Below the pieces are notes generated by a model. It worked only from the letters and a program-made list of their open reading frames with translations. It made no database searches and had not been told where the DNA came from. Shown one piece after another: positions 22,330 to 33,700 of a DNA stretch of 64,000 nucleotides (its first letter is position 1; every line of letters begins with the position of its first letter). The stretch comes from Bidens hawaiensis (Eukaryota; Streptophyta; Magnoliopsida; Asterales; Asteraceae), in contig JAIQDT010014651.1 of assembly GCA_021521415.1 (NCBI GenBank), forward strand, positions 62,001-126,000. The letters are read 5' to 3'. The translations under genes were made by a program, and so were the position numbers.

Positions 22330-25314
22330 ATGGCCAATAATATGGATCAGGATCCTTCCGCTGCTGAGCCACAACAACAACAGAAACAAGATCTTCCCTT
22401 ACTTCCGTGAGTTCCGTACGACTAAAGACATAGTATTTGTGCCTTTGTTGGTACAAATTTTGCTGACGAGGATGTCTTTGGGGAGATGTTAGCCTTCATT
22501 CGTCGCTCCCGTATTAATTATGTCATCACAGCAAATCCGGACGTTCGTTTCAGTATCGTCCGTTAGTTCTGGAACACTGCTCGATATGTGGAGAATGATA
22601 ACCAAATTGTTGCAGAAGTGAATGCGAGACCAGTTGTGATATCAACTAAGACTGTTCGAAGGGTGTTGAGGTTCAATGATACTATTGATGACCCGAGTGA
22701 GTATCACAGAGAGCTGATTCAAGGGTTATTTGGTCGATTATTTTATTCTGGTGATCTTGAAAAGTCCATGTATAACAAGGCATACTTGTGTCCCACATAC
22801 AAGTACTTACTACATGTTCTTATACACTACCTTGGTGGACGGAAAGGAGGTTTTGACGAATGCCGTATCATGCTTCAATCGGCGTTCGTTGCATTAATTC
22901 TGAATAAACCTTTCAATTTCACGGAAATGATCTTCGATCATCTCAAAGAGAATTGTATTGTCGTGAAATGACGTACAAAATTCTTAATGTATCCTCGGTT
23001 TATTCAACTGTTCGTTCAGGATGCAGTCCATGATTTGGTGATCGATCCAACACTACTTGAAGATAAATTAAGTTGGAACACATGAAAGCAGATACTATGC
23101 GGAGGATGAAGCAATATTGTCAAACTCCTCATCCACGATTCAAGAGTTAGATTGGTCATGTATCCAATCCTGATTATGAATTTCCTTCTAATGTTCGCTG
23201 GATCCACGATGACTCAAATTCTGAGCGTGAAGAAGGTGAAGGTGGGAACGATGGTGATGATAATGATGGTGGTGTTGGTGGTGATCCAGCTCAACAGCAA
23301 CGTGTTAAGGTTGAGGCAACTGTTGTTGAAGCTGCTCAACCTAAGAGGAAACGAAAAGAGATTGCTGGTGTAGGGTCCTCGAAACATCGAGTGACTGCTG
23401 GAGCTGGTGTTTCGTTTGGCGTCCAGCCTCCAAGGTCGTCTATTATTCAACGCCCAGCGGTGCCGCTTACTACTAGCACCCCGGAATTCATGTTGACGAC
23501 TACTCTTACATCGGATCCTAGTCTTGGCATGATTCCACAATCAGTTCTATCTACTTTGCCAAGGCCTACGACCGCTACATCGGTGGTTTCACCAACACCG
23601 ACGATGATGCCACCACCGCCTATGGATATTTCTTTTATGAGGCTCAATCGTCCTCAGGGTCCTGTTCAGCCAATTCCTCCCTCGTTTCGTGCCATGACAC
23701 AGGATCAACAGATGAATATGCTCTTGAGCTTACTTCATCTTTATGAAAATCAAATGGCTGTTGATAGGCTGACTCAAGAGCGAATGCTGGACAATCAAAA
23801 GAAGCTGCTGAGCTATGCCTCTTTTTGCCAAAAGGAGAGCAAAGCCCTTCGTGAGATTTTTACGTCTCAGGGGGTGAAGTTACAACCACAAGAAGACATG
23901 ATTCTGCAGCTTACATGCAAAGATGATGTGCTCAAGAAACGATGATGAAGATCCTGATGAGTCAGGTGCTGGGGGTAAGACGAAACAAACTCACGACTCA
24001 TCCTCTGGTGCAGGTACGAGTGCTGCTGCTGGTGAATCGAGAAAACAGTTGGTTGTTTATCATGACTCGGAGAATGTTAAACCCATTAGGTCTATAAAAG
24101 CCAATACTATTATAATTATTGATGGGTCGGGGATGGTCAGAAGCATTGTGAATGCTGATGAAATAGAAGCGGGACAGTTTGTTGAGAGGTCTTTAACACG
24201 AGAGCAGATTTCTATACTGTTGGGTCTAAATGACGATGAGCTAACCGTGTTAGAAGCTGAGAACGATGTGGAGGTCGAGAATGATGAAGAGTTCTTGAAT
24301 GATCCGACTATTCAGATAAACACGTCTTTCATTTATGAAGACGAGGAAGTTGAGATTGAAGACATAACGGCTGAGGAATACCTTGATCTATTTCAAAGAT
24401 CAAACGTTGATCAGGGTGCTCTGATCTTTAATGAAGAAACTGTTAAAGCAGCAGAATATCAGTCGGAGAAGGAATCAAAGGGCAAAAATGTTGATACAAG
24501 ATTTGATTCGAAGACTAATCCGTCTGTTGAGGATATTCAAGGCTGGTTTGCTTACAGAGACAAAAGAGCTCGTAAGATTATCTATGCATACAGATACGTT
24601 GATCAAGAGTTGAAAATGGAAGCCGTTGCACGTGCCAAAGCCAATTAGATGACTTCTTTCAAGGCCGTGTCAAAATTTCGAGGTGATATTATTTCATGGC
24701 TTTTCGATTCTGAGTTAAAAGTTTGTATCATCAAATGGGAGAACGGCGTTCAGTATTATGAAAAGATTACTGACGTTCTCTCATTACCAAGATGGGATGT
24801 ACGGACTCTTGCATACCGTCCTTTCATTAACCGTGGGGGAAATCGTCAAGCAGAATGGTTCCATCAGCATTTGCATTTCGAGGTCAATCACGGTTTTAAA
24901 TTCTTTAAGCCGCAGATCCCAATTCGTAAGCGTATTGATGAGATAGATCCAAGAACATGCTGGAGGAAGCTAGTGCTTAAAGTTAAACCACCGAAAATAA
25001 TGAAGCGTGTACCAGTCAAGACGCTGAATCAACACATGTATTTATCTTTCAACCGCTGGTATTATGACAATCGAACTGGCGAGGCCGTTATTGTTCTTGG
25101 TAAGGGCTTGATGACCGAGCTGATTAAGATTATTGATCCGGTGTGGCTCGTGAACTTGACAGAGACCGACAATGATGTGCTGTTCAAGAATAAGATATTA
25201 ATAGAGCATCGTGAAGACTATGACCGAGCAATGCAATTTCAACGTGTTGTACATGTGTGTCATGAACATGGGATTCACAGCTGCATAGACTGGCAGTCCA
25301 AGCACTTCAAATAA
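22330..25314 (+). pseudogene. Copia-2 third coding region, unknown function
   Basis: About 960 codons downstream of pol, in the position where some copia elements carry an env-like gene. It starts at ATG 22330 (MANNMDQDPSAAEPQQQQ) and is broken by stops (about 22408, 22564, 22969, 23083) and two frame changes (near 23140 and 23930). In order: a compact domain (FSIVR...RRVLRFNDTIDDPSEYHR, then YLCPTYKYLLHVLIHYLGG), an acidic Gly/Asp segment with a basic KRKRK patch, a Pro/Thr-rich stretch (23500-23700), a Gln/Met helix (QDQQMNMLLSLLHLYENQM), a strongly acidic segment (24230-24400), and a basic C-terminal domain (24649-25314) rich in Trp/Tyr/His. I see no signal peptide or membrane span, so it does not look like an envelope protein. 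I believe similar ORFs occur in composite-family copia elements, but I cannot name a function. Confidence 0.7.
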
Positions 25315-25348
25315 TTTAAAGACAAAGAGCTCAAGACGAGTGGGTGTC

Positions 25349-25862
25349 TGTTAGTGCACGGTTTTGCGTCTCGAGTATTTGTATTTATCTTTTATATTAA
25401 TTAAAGAAAGAAATATTATTATATTAAGTTAGTTCGTTAAGATTGTCTAGTTCGTTAAGAATGTTTAACGAACTAGATGTTTAAGTTATGTTCCCTCCTA
25501 ATTCGTTAAGGATGTTTAACGAATTAGGAGGCAGTTGGTTCAATGTTTATTTATTAAGATGTAATGTAACGAAGTGGAGCTAGTTCGTTACGGAATGTGT
25601 AACGAACTAGACTCCATCTTCTATATATAGAGGTAAACACCTCTATTAATTTAACGATTGATTATAACGTAATGAACCTCTGCCAATTTATTCTCTCGAT
25701 CAATCCTTCATACAATTAATCTATTACTAATATATACACGTAATATACAACTAATGTAACATATAAGTAAGAGTAATCATAAACTAGATCCGATACGGTT
25801 AATCATTATAGATCCGTGTAAATCGTATTAAGGTCTTAGATCTCAGATCTGAGGCGCTCTCA
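25349..25862 (+). repeat. Copia-2 3' LTR
   Basis: 514 bp, TGTTAGTGCACGG to GGCGCTCTCA, the same length as the 5' LTR. It is followed at once by the target duplication gtaca (25863-25867). Confidence 0.95.
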
Positions 25863-25867
25863 GTACA

Positions 25868-28537
25868 ATAGGTACGCGACACTTTGAAACGTCGATTTTC
25901 AATACCCACGCTAACCCTAAAATCACAGCCACGCGAGCCGGTCTTCCCATTGATTCCGTCGACCTTCACCATCACCGTTCATGAAACATCTCGGATTTTT
26001 GTATGTGTATTCGCTTGTGTTTAACCCGACTTGAAAATATTATTCGGATCTTTTGTATTAATAAAAAATTTTATTTAATTTGGTTTAACCTATTTTATAT
26101 CCTCGTAACTTTCAAACTTATCAAACAACTCTTAGAAACTTATAAAATCGCTTATTTTGATTTAAAACGCATTTTTAGAAGTACAAGGTGTGAAATCGTT
26201 AAAAACAAACTTTGGCCAGATGCCCCTCACAGAGTCGCGCGTAGGAAACATCCTCGTTCCTTCGCGCCACGCGGGGAACCCATCTGATCAAGCGAAAACT
26301 CGTTTTGACTCGTTTATTCGTTTTTAGTGTTAAATATTACCTAATTTGATCTAAATTCCGAAACATAAGCCCCAAGATAAGTCATATGATATTATAACAT
26401 GTCCAAATTCATACTTACGATTTTATAAACAATTTTTGTTAGTTAAAATACCCGCTTTTGTCATTAATTGATTATTTCGTTTCCTAATCGAGTTATTTAC
26501 CTAATAAAAAAAGTTTTATACTTAATTTTTAAAGAAGGAATATCATAAAACCCTAAATTATTACTTCAACATCAACCACCATCTCTGTATTCTTGAATAC
26601 CCTATCCCTATTGTCGGCTTCTTCAAGATTATTCAAGTTCTTAAAGCATATGTTGACTTTCAAACTTCTAGACTCTTTGACCTCGTTTATCTCAGTGTTC
26701 CATAATCTTCCCAGGTAAGTTGCCTTTTGATAAAACATGTATTTTCATCAAATTAACAAAAATACACAGTCAATTTCGCTGCTTGAGGAGATTCGGTAGT
26801 CAATTTGATCTCGATCCGTTTAAAGGCAACAAAGTCAATTTTAATAGTTTTTCAATTACTACTAATTTTGGTCAAAACTAGCTTTTGGGCCAGACGACTT
26901 TTTTTTGTCATGATATTTTGAGTGTACTAGCCAGAACCCGACTCCCAATTCGAAGTTCAAATTCTAAACAGTACTAGCTCGCTTATACATTAAATATTTC
27001 ATATCATGAGACTTTTACATATGTTTGACCTGATTCTAGCGGCAATGTTCTCGTGTTTAATTCTACTTTATTATCTCCACGTTTTGGGTTCATTCGTGTC
27101 GAATCAATCAGCACGTTATATTCCTCGTTTAACATTATTTCATTATTATCTCGCCTAATTAAAAAGGTGAGTAATCACTCCCCTATTTTACTGTTTTTAA
27201 ACAAACTTTTGGGATTCTATGTTTACTTATTATGGGTCGAGATACTGTACAATAATGCCATTACATACGATAGGTACGCGATACGCTCAAAGGCAAAAAT
27301 ACTAAACGCTTAAAATGCTCAGCCGAAAACCTAAAACGCTCAGCCAAAAACTATAACGCTCAAAAACGGTTTTCATGAATAAAAGTAAAATTTTGATCGA
27401 TTAACGATCCAAAATTGTTTATTTTGGTGAACTAATTAATAATTTGATATATATATATATATATATATATATATTGACGATTTCGAGATTTGCGATGTGA
27501 TTCATGGATTGATTTCATGAAATGTAAGTATTCTTGTATTCTTGTATTCGTGTACATTACTCAACTATTGTATTGAATCTTTTCTCTACTTATTAGTGCT
27601 TTCATATTGCATATAATCCATAACTAGCAGATCATGATTATCGTATTGTTAATCAATTAAATGTTTATTTGTTATTTGCTTACTTGCTTATTTGTTTAAT
27701 TATAGCATTCAGAGAGGTCTGACATATTTTATTCTATTATTGATACCGTCTTAGTAGCCATAGACCGTGTTTGTCATTCATGGCCAAACGGCACCAACTA
27801 TTTGCTTGCATTCAATTGTGTATGCTCATGATACTGGTTTGCTTATTTGTTTTTTGTATATTATATCATCTATCAAAATCGGGATTACTTACTCAACATT
27901 TGTTGTTGATAAACCTATTTTTATGCATATTGCAGGAGGTTTATTTTGGATGGTTAAATAACTTAGTTTATTTGACTTTTATGTTATTATAAGGATATTT
28001 GATTTAGTTGGTCATTTTTAAATCTTTTGAATATCGTGTACTTGATTTGAATTTAATAAAGTAATTAGCTCATTTTCATTAATATTGTTATGTTAGTGTC
28101 TTGTGAGTTGTGAGCAATCAGTTAGCGTTCTGGCGTTTCTGCCTTAGGTTGGGTGTGGCAATTCAGCAATTTGTGACCGTCCAACGATTCACTCCACCGC
28201 CTTAGGTCCGCCTATTGTTGTTCACAGGTTTATTCAGTTTTTTTATAAGAACTAAAATTGGAATTGGAGCAAATTGATCAATCAATATTTGAAATCGATC
28301 CAATTAATCATCAATTTGAAGCTTTAATCAAATAATATTGACTTTGAGTGGTGGATATTTACGTTTGAAAATATCATATTTTAAGCCTGAACGTTTTATG
28401 GTTTAAGCCTAACCGGTTTAGGCTTTAACGCTTGAATGTTTTAGGCTTTGGATTTTGGCTTGAACGTTTTTTGTGTTTTTAACCTTGAACGTTTTTCGCA
28501 TACGTAATGTATATTAAGCGATTATTGTACGTTAACT

Positions 28538-28540
<3 letters not shown>
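25868..28540. other. Intergenic spacer, no gene recognised
   Basis: AT-rich spacer between Copia-2 and MITE 2. Small ORFs here lack recognisable motifs. Two nearby phrases share TAGGTACGCGA (25869 and 27270). A (TA)n run lies at about 27450-27475. Imperfect repeats of AAACGCTCAGCC (27300-27370) and of TTTAGGCTT/GAACGTTTT (28385-28500) are present. Nothing else is supportable. Confidence 0.7.
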
Positions 28541-28574
<34 letters not shown>

Positions 28575-29221
28575 AGGGATGAGATCTAGAGAGAACTCAT
28601 CTTAAAAAGAGAACTAAAGAACTAATAAAGAATTATTTTTAACTTTTAATTTTTTTATTTCTTTTTGTTTCCTCCTTCTAACAAGTTGATATAGTCCCTA
28701 AAAAAACTGTCGATGTAGTGCATATATGCAATAATAATGTATTTTATATGTACAATAATGTTTTATTGCATATAATACAACATAATTGCATTATACAATT
28801 CACAATATTGAATATAGCAAATACAACACTATTTATTGAATGCAATGCACACTAATGCATATATGTAATGCAATTCTAATACTAATGCACATATGCTCTA
28901 TATCAATATTTTTTTTATATTTGTATATAATATAAACTATTGCAAATATACAATACAAACAACCATAAATTGCTATTCAACACTATTTCACATATCAAAA
29001 TACACAATATTGCACATATGCATTGTAAAAAAGTCGACGTGTTGCATATATGCATTACGAGTTTTTTTTTTATTTTTATATATTTTTTGTGGTGAAGAAA
29101 AAATAACAACATATAAGAAGGATAAAAGAAAAAAAATTAAAAATATTTTTTTTAATTAAGTTAAAAGTAAATTTTTGTTACCTTATTCTCTTTTAATAAG
29201 AAGTTCTCTCTTGATCATTTC
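28575..29221. mobile_element. MITE 2, microsatellite-flanked (Micron-like)
   Basis: Second copy of the 9345-9979 family. The left end GATCTAGAGAGAACTCATCTT and the right end (reverse complement GATCAAGAGAGAACTTCTTA) form inverted repeats. Flanks are (TA)n(GT)n at 28541-28574 and (TA)n at 29222-29244. The interior shares GTCGATGTAGTG, AATTGCATTATACAA and GCATATATGCA motifs with copy 1. Non-coding. Confidence 0.78.
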
Positions 29222-29264
29222 CTTATATATATATATATATATATTGATTTTTTTAATTTATTAT

Positions 29265-29450
29265 AATTCTTTTAATTAAATAGGTAAATTGACCAATTTG
29301 CCCTAGTGTGCGAAACACACGACTTGACTTACCGAGAAAAATTAATTAGGTTATGACCAAAGGAAAAATGGTGTTGGATTTGTAAGCAAATCAATTTTGA
29401 AGATTAAGAACGAGTGAAACTGAGTGTAAACATAAAGAACAGTTTTTATA
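29265..29450. repeat. Decayed MULE terminal repeat
   Basis: AATTAAATAGGTAAATTGAC and CACGACTTGACTTACCGAG match the inner part of the right terminal repeat of the MULE at 42164-43257 (about 43055-43120 there). The partner end is not visible. It lies just beyond the 3' end of the host gene. Confidence 0.6.
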
Positions 29451-29696
29451 ATTTTGAACCGCTAAACCGCTAAATGTACAATAAACACCCACACAATTAT
29501 ACAAGTCTATTGAATAAAAAATCAAGAGATAGTAAAGAGTTGGTACAACATAAAGTTTCTACAAATATACATCAGACTGTATCCAAACAATCAACAACAG
29601 CAACCCATGTTCATATCAGAAGCTCTTCATCTGATTCTGAACATTAGATCTGTTTCATTATTAATCAATAGATCTTCTTTCTTATAAACCAATCAA

Positions 29697-30690
29697 TCAA
29701 AACTTTGATAACACAATCTCTCTCATGAATTCTTCAGGTGCTGCAACAAACACAGAAACCACACCTCAGAAAAAAAAATTAAAGATTGTTTTTGGTCATG
29801 GTTTATATGTGATTACCTTTGCCACCAGTGAAAAGATTAAACTGCCCGACCGCCTGCCGGAGGAACATCTCGACCCCACTAACAATAATGGCACCAGCCA
29901 CTTCGGCATCGGCTAAAAGTGTTGTTTTTCTAGGCGTGTAAACAGCATCAAAGACAACAGAGTAATCTCTCAAGGTTTCCTAAAATAATTATAATAAGAA
30001 AACATGTATTAACTAGAATATTATAATAATAAAAAAAAACATGTATTGTCACTTATTAGATTATTAACTAGTAGATTAAATTTTGTTAAGGACAGTTAAT
30101 GTTTGAATAACTAACCTCGGAAACAGGGATTCGGTTTTTATTCGGGTGCATCCCGATGGGTGTTGCATTGGCGAGGACCGCGCCTTTTTCGGGTTGGAAT
30201 GTCGTCAACTGTTCAAATGGCAAAGCTTGACCCGACACTGCTTGAGCTAGTGATTTTGCTCTATCTTTAAAAACAAAAAATTAGCTTTCATTATTCACTT
30301 GGCACATAAACTTAAAACATAGAGACAGTAAAGTTGATACACTTTGGCTTTTCGAAGTCAAACATACCATAGTCAATATCAAAAACTAAAACTCGGGCTC
30401 CCCTACTTTTGGCGCCAAATGACAAAGCCCTCCCTGCACCACCGGCACCAACCAAGACAAACTGTTTCCCGGTTAAAGGAGAAGGAAAAGATGCTTCTCC
30501 ATTCACCAGACCTCGAGCTGCAGTTAAAGGGTACTTTGGTCATTTTCTAAAGTTTAACAGAAAAGTTAAGCCCCGTTCACTTTAGGGACCGTCCATGTTA
30601 CAAACCTGCAAACTATTGGACTAAAGGCGTAATTTTTCAAACTTGAGTACCAAAACAAAAATCCATGCATACCCACACGGACCATCAGTA

Positions 30691-30778
<88 letters not shown>

Positions 30779-33700
30779 TGGGGGTATGTATTTCTGTCAC
30801 GACACGAACCTAAAATAAAATTTGAGGGTATGGGTCAGTTTTTGGTTGAACCCATTGGTTGACCTGACAAATTTGCTAGTTGACCCATATATAACCCATT
30901 TGATATTATATGTATATTTTTGAAGTGTTCTTTTATGTTATAACTAAACTAATTCGATATTATGCAGCATTAAAAAGATAAAAGATTAAAAGTGCAACAA
31001 GTTTTTATAGTTTAAATGTAATTATATTATTTTTCAAATGTTCTTTTTATATGCTTTCCTAATACCTTTAAGTGCATCTTCAATTGCAGTTATAGAAGCT
31101 TCACAATCTGTATTATATCCAATCAGTTTCCCATCACTTAGCCTTTTTACAATAGTGTTAACCGCGCCTATAGCCTGAAAAACAAACCAACATTGCATAG
31201 GTTATTAAAAAAAATATAAGTTTAGCAAATCAAAAATAAAATTAAATAGTTGAAATGTTAGGGGGTGTTTGGGATTGCTTCTTAAAAATGTTTTTTGCTT
31301 TTTGAAGAGGCAAAATGTCCAAAATGCCCCTCCAAAAGCACCTTGCTTTTAGGTGTTTTTGGAGGGGCATTTTGGACATTTTGCCCTTATAAAAAGCAAA
31401 AAACATTTTTAAGAAGCAATCTCAAACATGCACTTAATATCAACCTTAGCTAGAGGATGCACTTCGTCACAAAATTCCATCACCGCTTCCTTGTATGGTA
31501 TCCCAACACTGCAAGTAATGATCAAGAGTCAAATCTTGCGGTCAACATGTTACGTCAGCGTGTATAAGTATACACATACATACCTGTAACCAGCAAAGTC
31601 AGGACTTTCATAAATATTAAAGAACTTTTTGAGATCATCCACAAACATTGGAACATAAACACCATTATAGCCCACATGTCTGAAAGTAGGATTATGCAAA
31701 ATCGGGCCTTTACTATGGCTAACGGGCTTTGAAATCAACCCAAAAACTTTTGTATCTGCATCAATATGCTCTACTCCGTATGCTTCTCTAAGGCTGGCAA
31801 GAGTTGGTAGACCAGCCACTTGATTCCCTTCAAGTGACCCATACACTAACACGCCCCCAAATTTCGGACCGAGTAATTGACTAATTAGCCCACGTTCACC
31901 CGTTGAGTATGCAATTAAAGGTACCTGCATAGATACAAATATTTAAAGGGCAGACCTTCTTAAAGTATTTTATAAAAGAATAATAACTTGTACCTGGCAA
32001 TGTGAAAGCAAATGAAAGATTCTTGATAGTTCTGTGATATCGGTTGCGGTTGTGACAAGTTTAATGATATGTGCACCGGTTGATTGCATTCGTGTTACAA
32101 GATGGCTTAAATTCTCCTTAGAAGACGTGATTTTATCAACATAACAAGAAACTATTATCTTGCAGTTGTTTTGCTGACTCAGCTTGTGTTTTTCCATTAT
32201 TTCAAAAGCTACCTGAGTATTATATAAATGTGCAAATATTATGATAAGTTGATATCTATGTATTGTTTAGTTTGCATACAGTCGAATAATTGTTAATTAA
32301 TATTATTACCGGAAGCTCCAAGTCAGTATATTCTGCTCCTAATTCTTTAGCAAGTGTAAGTGCTTCTTGCCTTGTCTTTTCATCACCATCATATAATCCA
32401 CCATCCCTTTTTGGTCTAAATAAAGATTAAAAACTTATTAAAATGTCTAAGTGGATATTAATGTTATAACCAATATAAGAAACTATGGGAAAAATGTTAT
32501 TTTGGGTGCCATTTTTCTACTTACGCAGCGTTATATTATCTATACTCTCTAACAAAAGGCTACAACTTTTACCACTTATCACTCTTTACATTAAACCTCA
32601 CCCTTTTTAACAAATTTATAATAGTAAATTAATAGTTACCATTGTTAAAATTTATGCTTCAAAATTTATTAATTTAATATTTACTTCATACTTTTTGCTT
32701 TCAGACATTTGATATTTATAATTTACTTTAAAACTGTTTTAAAGACTATTGTACAACGACAGTATTAATAGTGTTTTACAGGTTTATTGTTTCTTGTATA
32801 CTGATTATATATTAAATATTGTATTTTCAAGAATATCTTTCTTTTAACTAGAAGATTTAACAATTTTATTTTGGGCTCAAAATTGATGGAGTTCTTAAAA
32901 CTGATAATGGTGACGTGGAATTTTAATGTTCTAAGGTCCTACAAATTATCACATCTTTGTGGTTAATAAATGATATGTCTAGGGACCAAAACCCCTCAAA
33001 AAGATGAAGAGTTTCTTAAAATTTAAATAAAAAAATAAATTTCAAAGTGAGCAAAATTAGGGCGTTAGGTTGGTGGGTTGAATATGTCGGCTCCAAAGAA
33101 TAAAGCTAAAGCTTTTCATGCGGTTTGTCTAGTTACAATGTGGTGTCTTTGGAAGAAACGAAATGATCTAGTCCACAATGGGGCCTCGGTTCACTTTCAA
33201 AGTCTTTTCGAAGAGATTAAATCTTTAAGTTACCTTTGGATCAAGATTAGATCCAAAAAAAGAGGGTTAACTTGGAGGATTGGTGTAGGTTTCGGTTATA
33301 AATTCGTTGTTAGTGTTGTATGGTTTTGCTTTTGGTGGAGAGGCTTAGTTTGTATTTTCACTCTTTACCTTCGTTTTGGTGGTTGTATTTGGCGGTTCTA
33401 GCTTCTTGCTAGTTTTAATAAAAAAATTTGTTGATCGTTAAAAAAAAAGTTGGTGGGTTGAATTTTTTCAACTCAAACCTGAACCGTATTTTAATTCGTG
33501 TAAGATAAATCAAACCTAACTAGCGCACCCTTAAAATCGTTAATCCAAACACGATTTGTTTAACCCATTAATTAAAATGTGTCATATGAGTTGGTTGTTT
33601 ATTATCAAGTTATAGACGTGTTAATTAGGATGAGGGTTGTGAAAAGAGTAAAGTGTCATTTTCGTCTTTATGGTTTGGCAAATAATACAAATTTAGTCCA

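Larger units (their letters stand above)
10045..25862 (+). mobile_element. Copia-2: full-length 15.8-kb copia element
   Basis: Complete boundaries: 514-bp LTRs at 10045-10558 and 25349-25862, TG...CA ends, and perfect 5-bp target duplications gtaca (10040-10044 and 25863-25867). Order: LTR, initiator tRNA-Met primer site, long repeat-rich leader, gag, duplicated linker, protease, integrase, RT, RNase H, about 3 kb of non-coding sequence, a long extra coding region, LTR. The size and the extra region after pol recall SIRE/Maximus-type copia elements. I see no clear polypurine tract immediately before the 3' LTR. By eye the LTRs differ at roughly 30 of 514 sites, so the insertion is not recent. 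Confidence 0.93.

Noticed and set aside
22330..25314. Envelope gene making Copia-2 a virus-like element
   Set aside because: No signal peptide, membrane helix or cleavage-site pattern is visible. Only the position is env-like.
27767..27992. Two overlapping hydrophobic ORFs in the spacer
   Set aside because: AT-rich codons give Leu/Phe/Ile by chance. The frames overlap each other, with no start context, no homology I recognise and no neighbours.
33078..33401. 107-codon ORF as a host gene
   Set aside because: It is the C-terminal end of L1 ORF2 within a truncated LINE, with flanking target duplications and an A-run.
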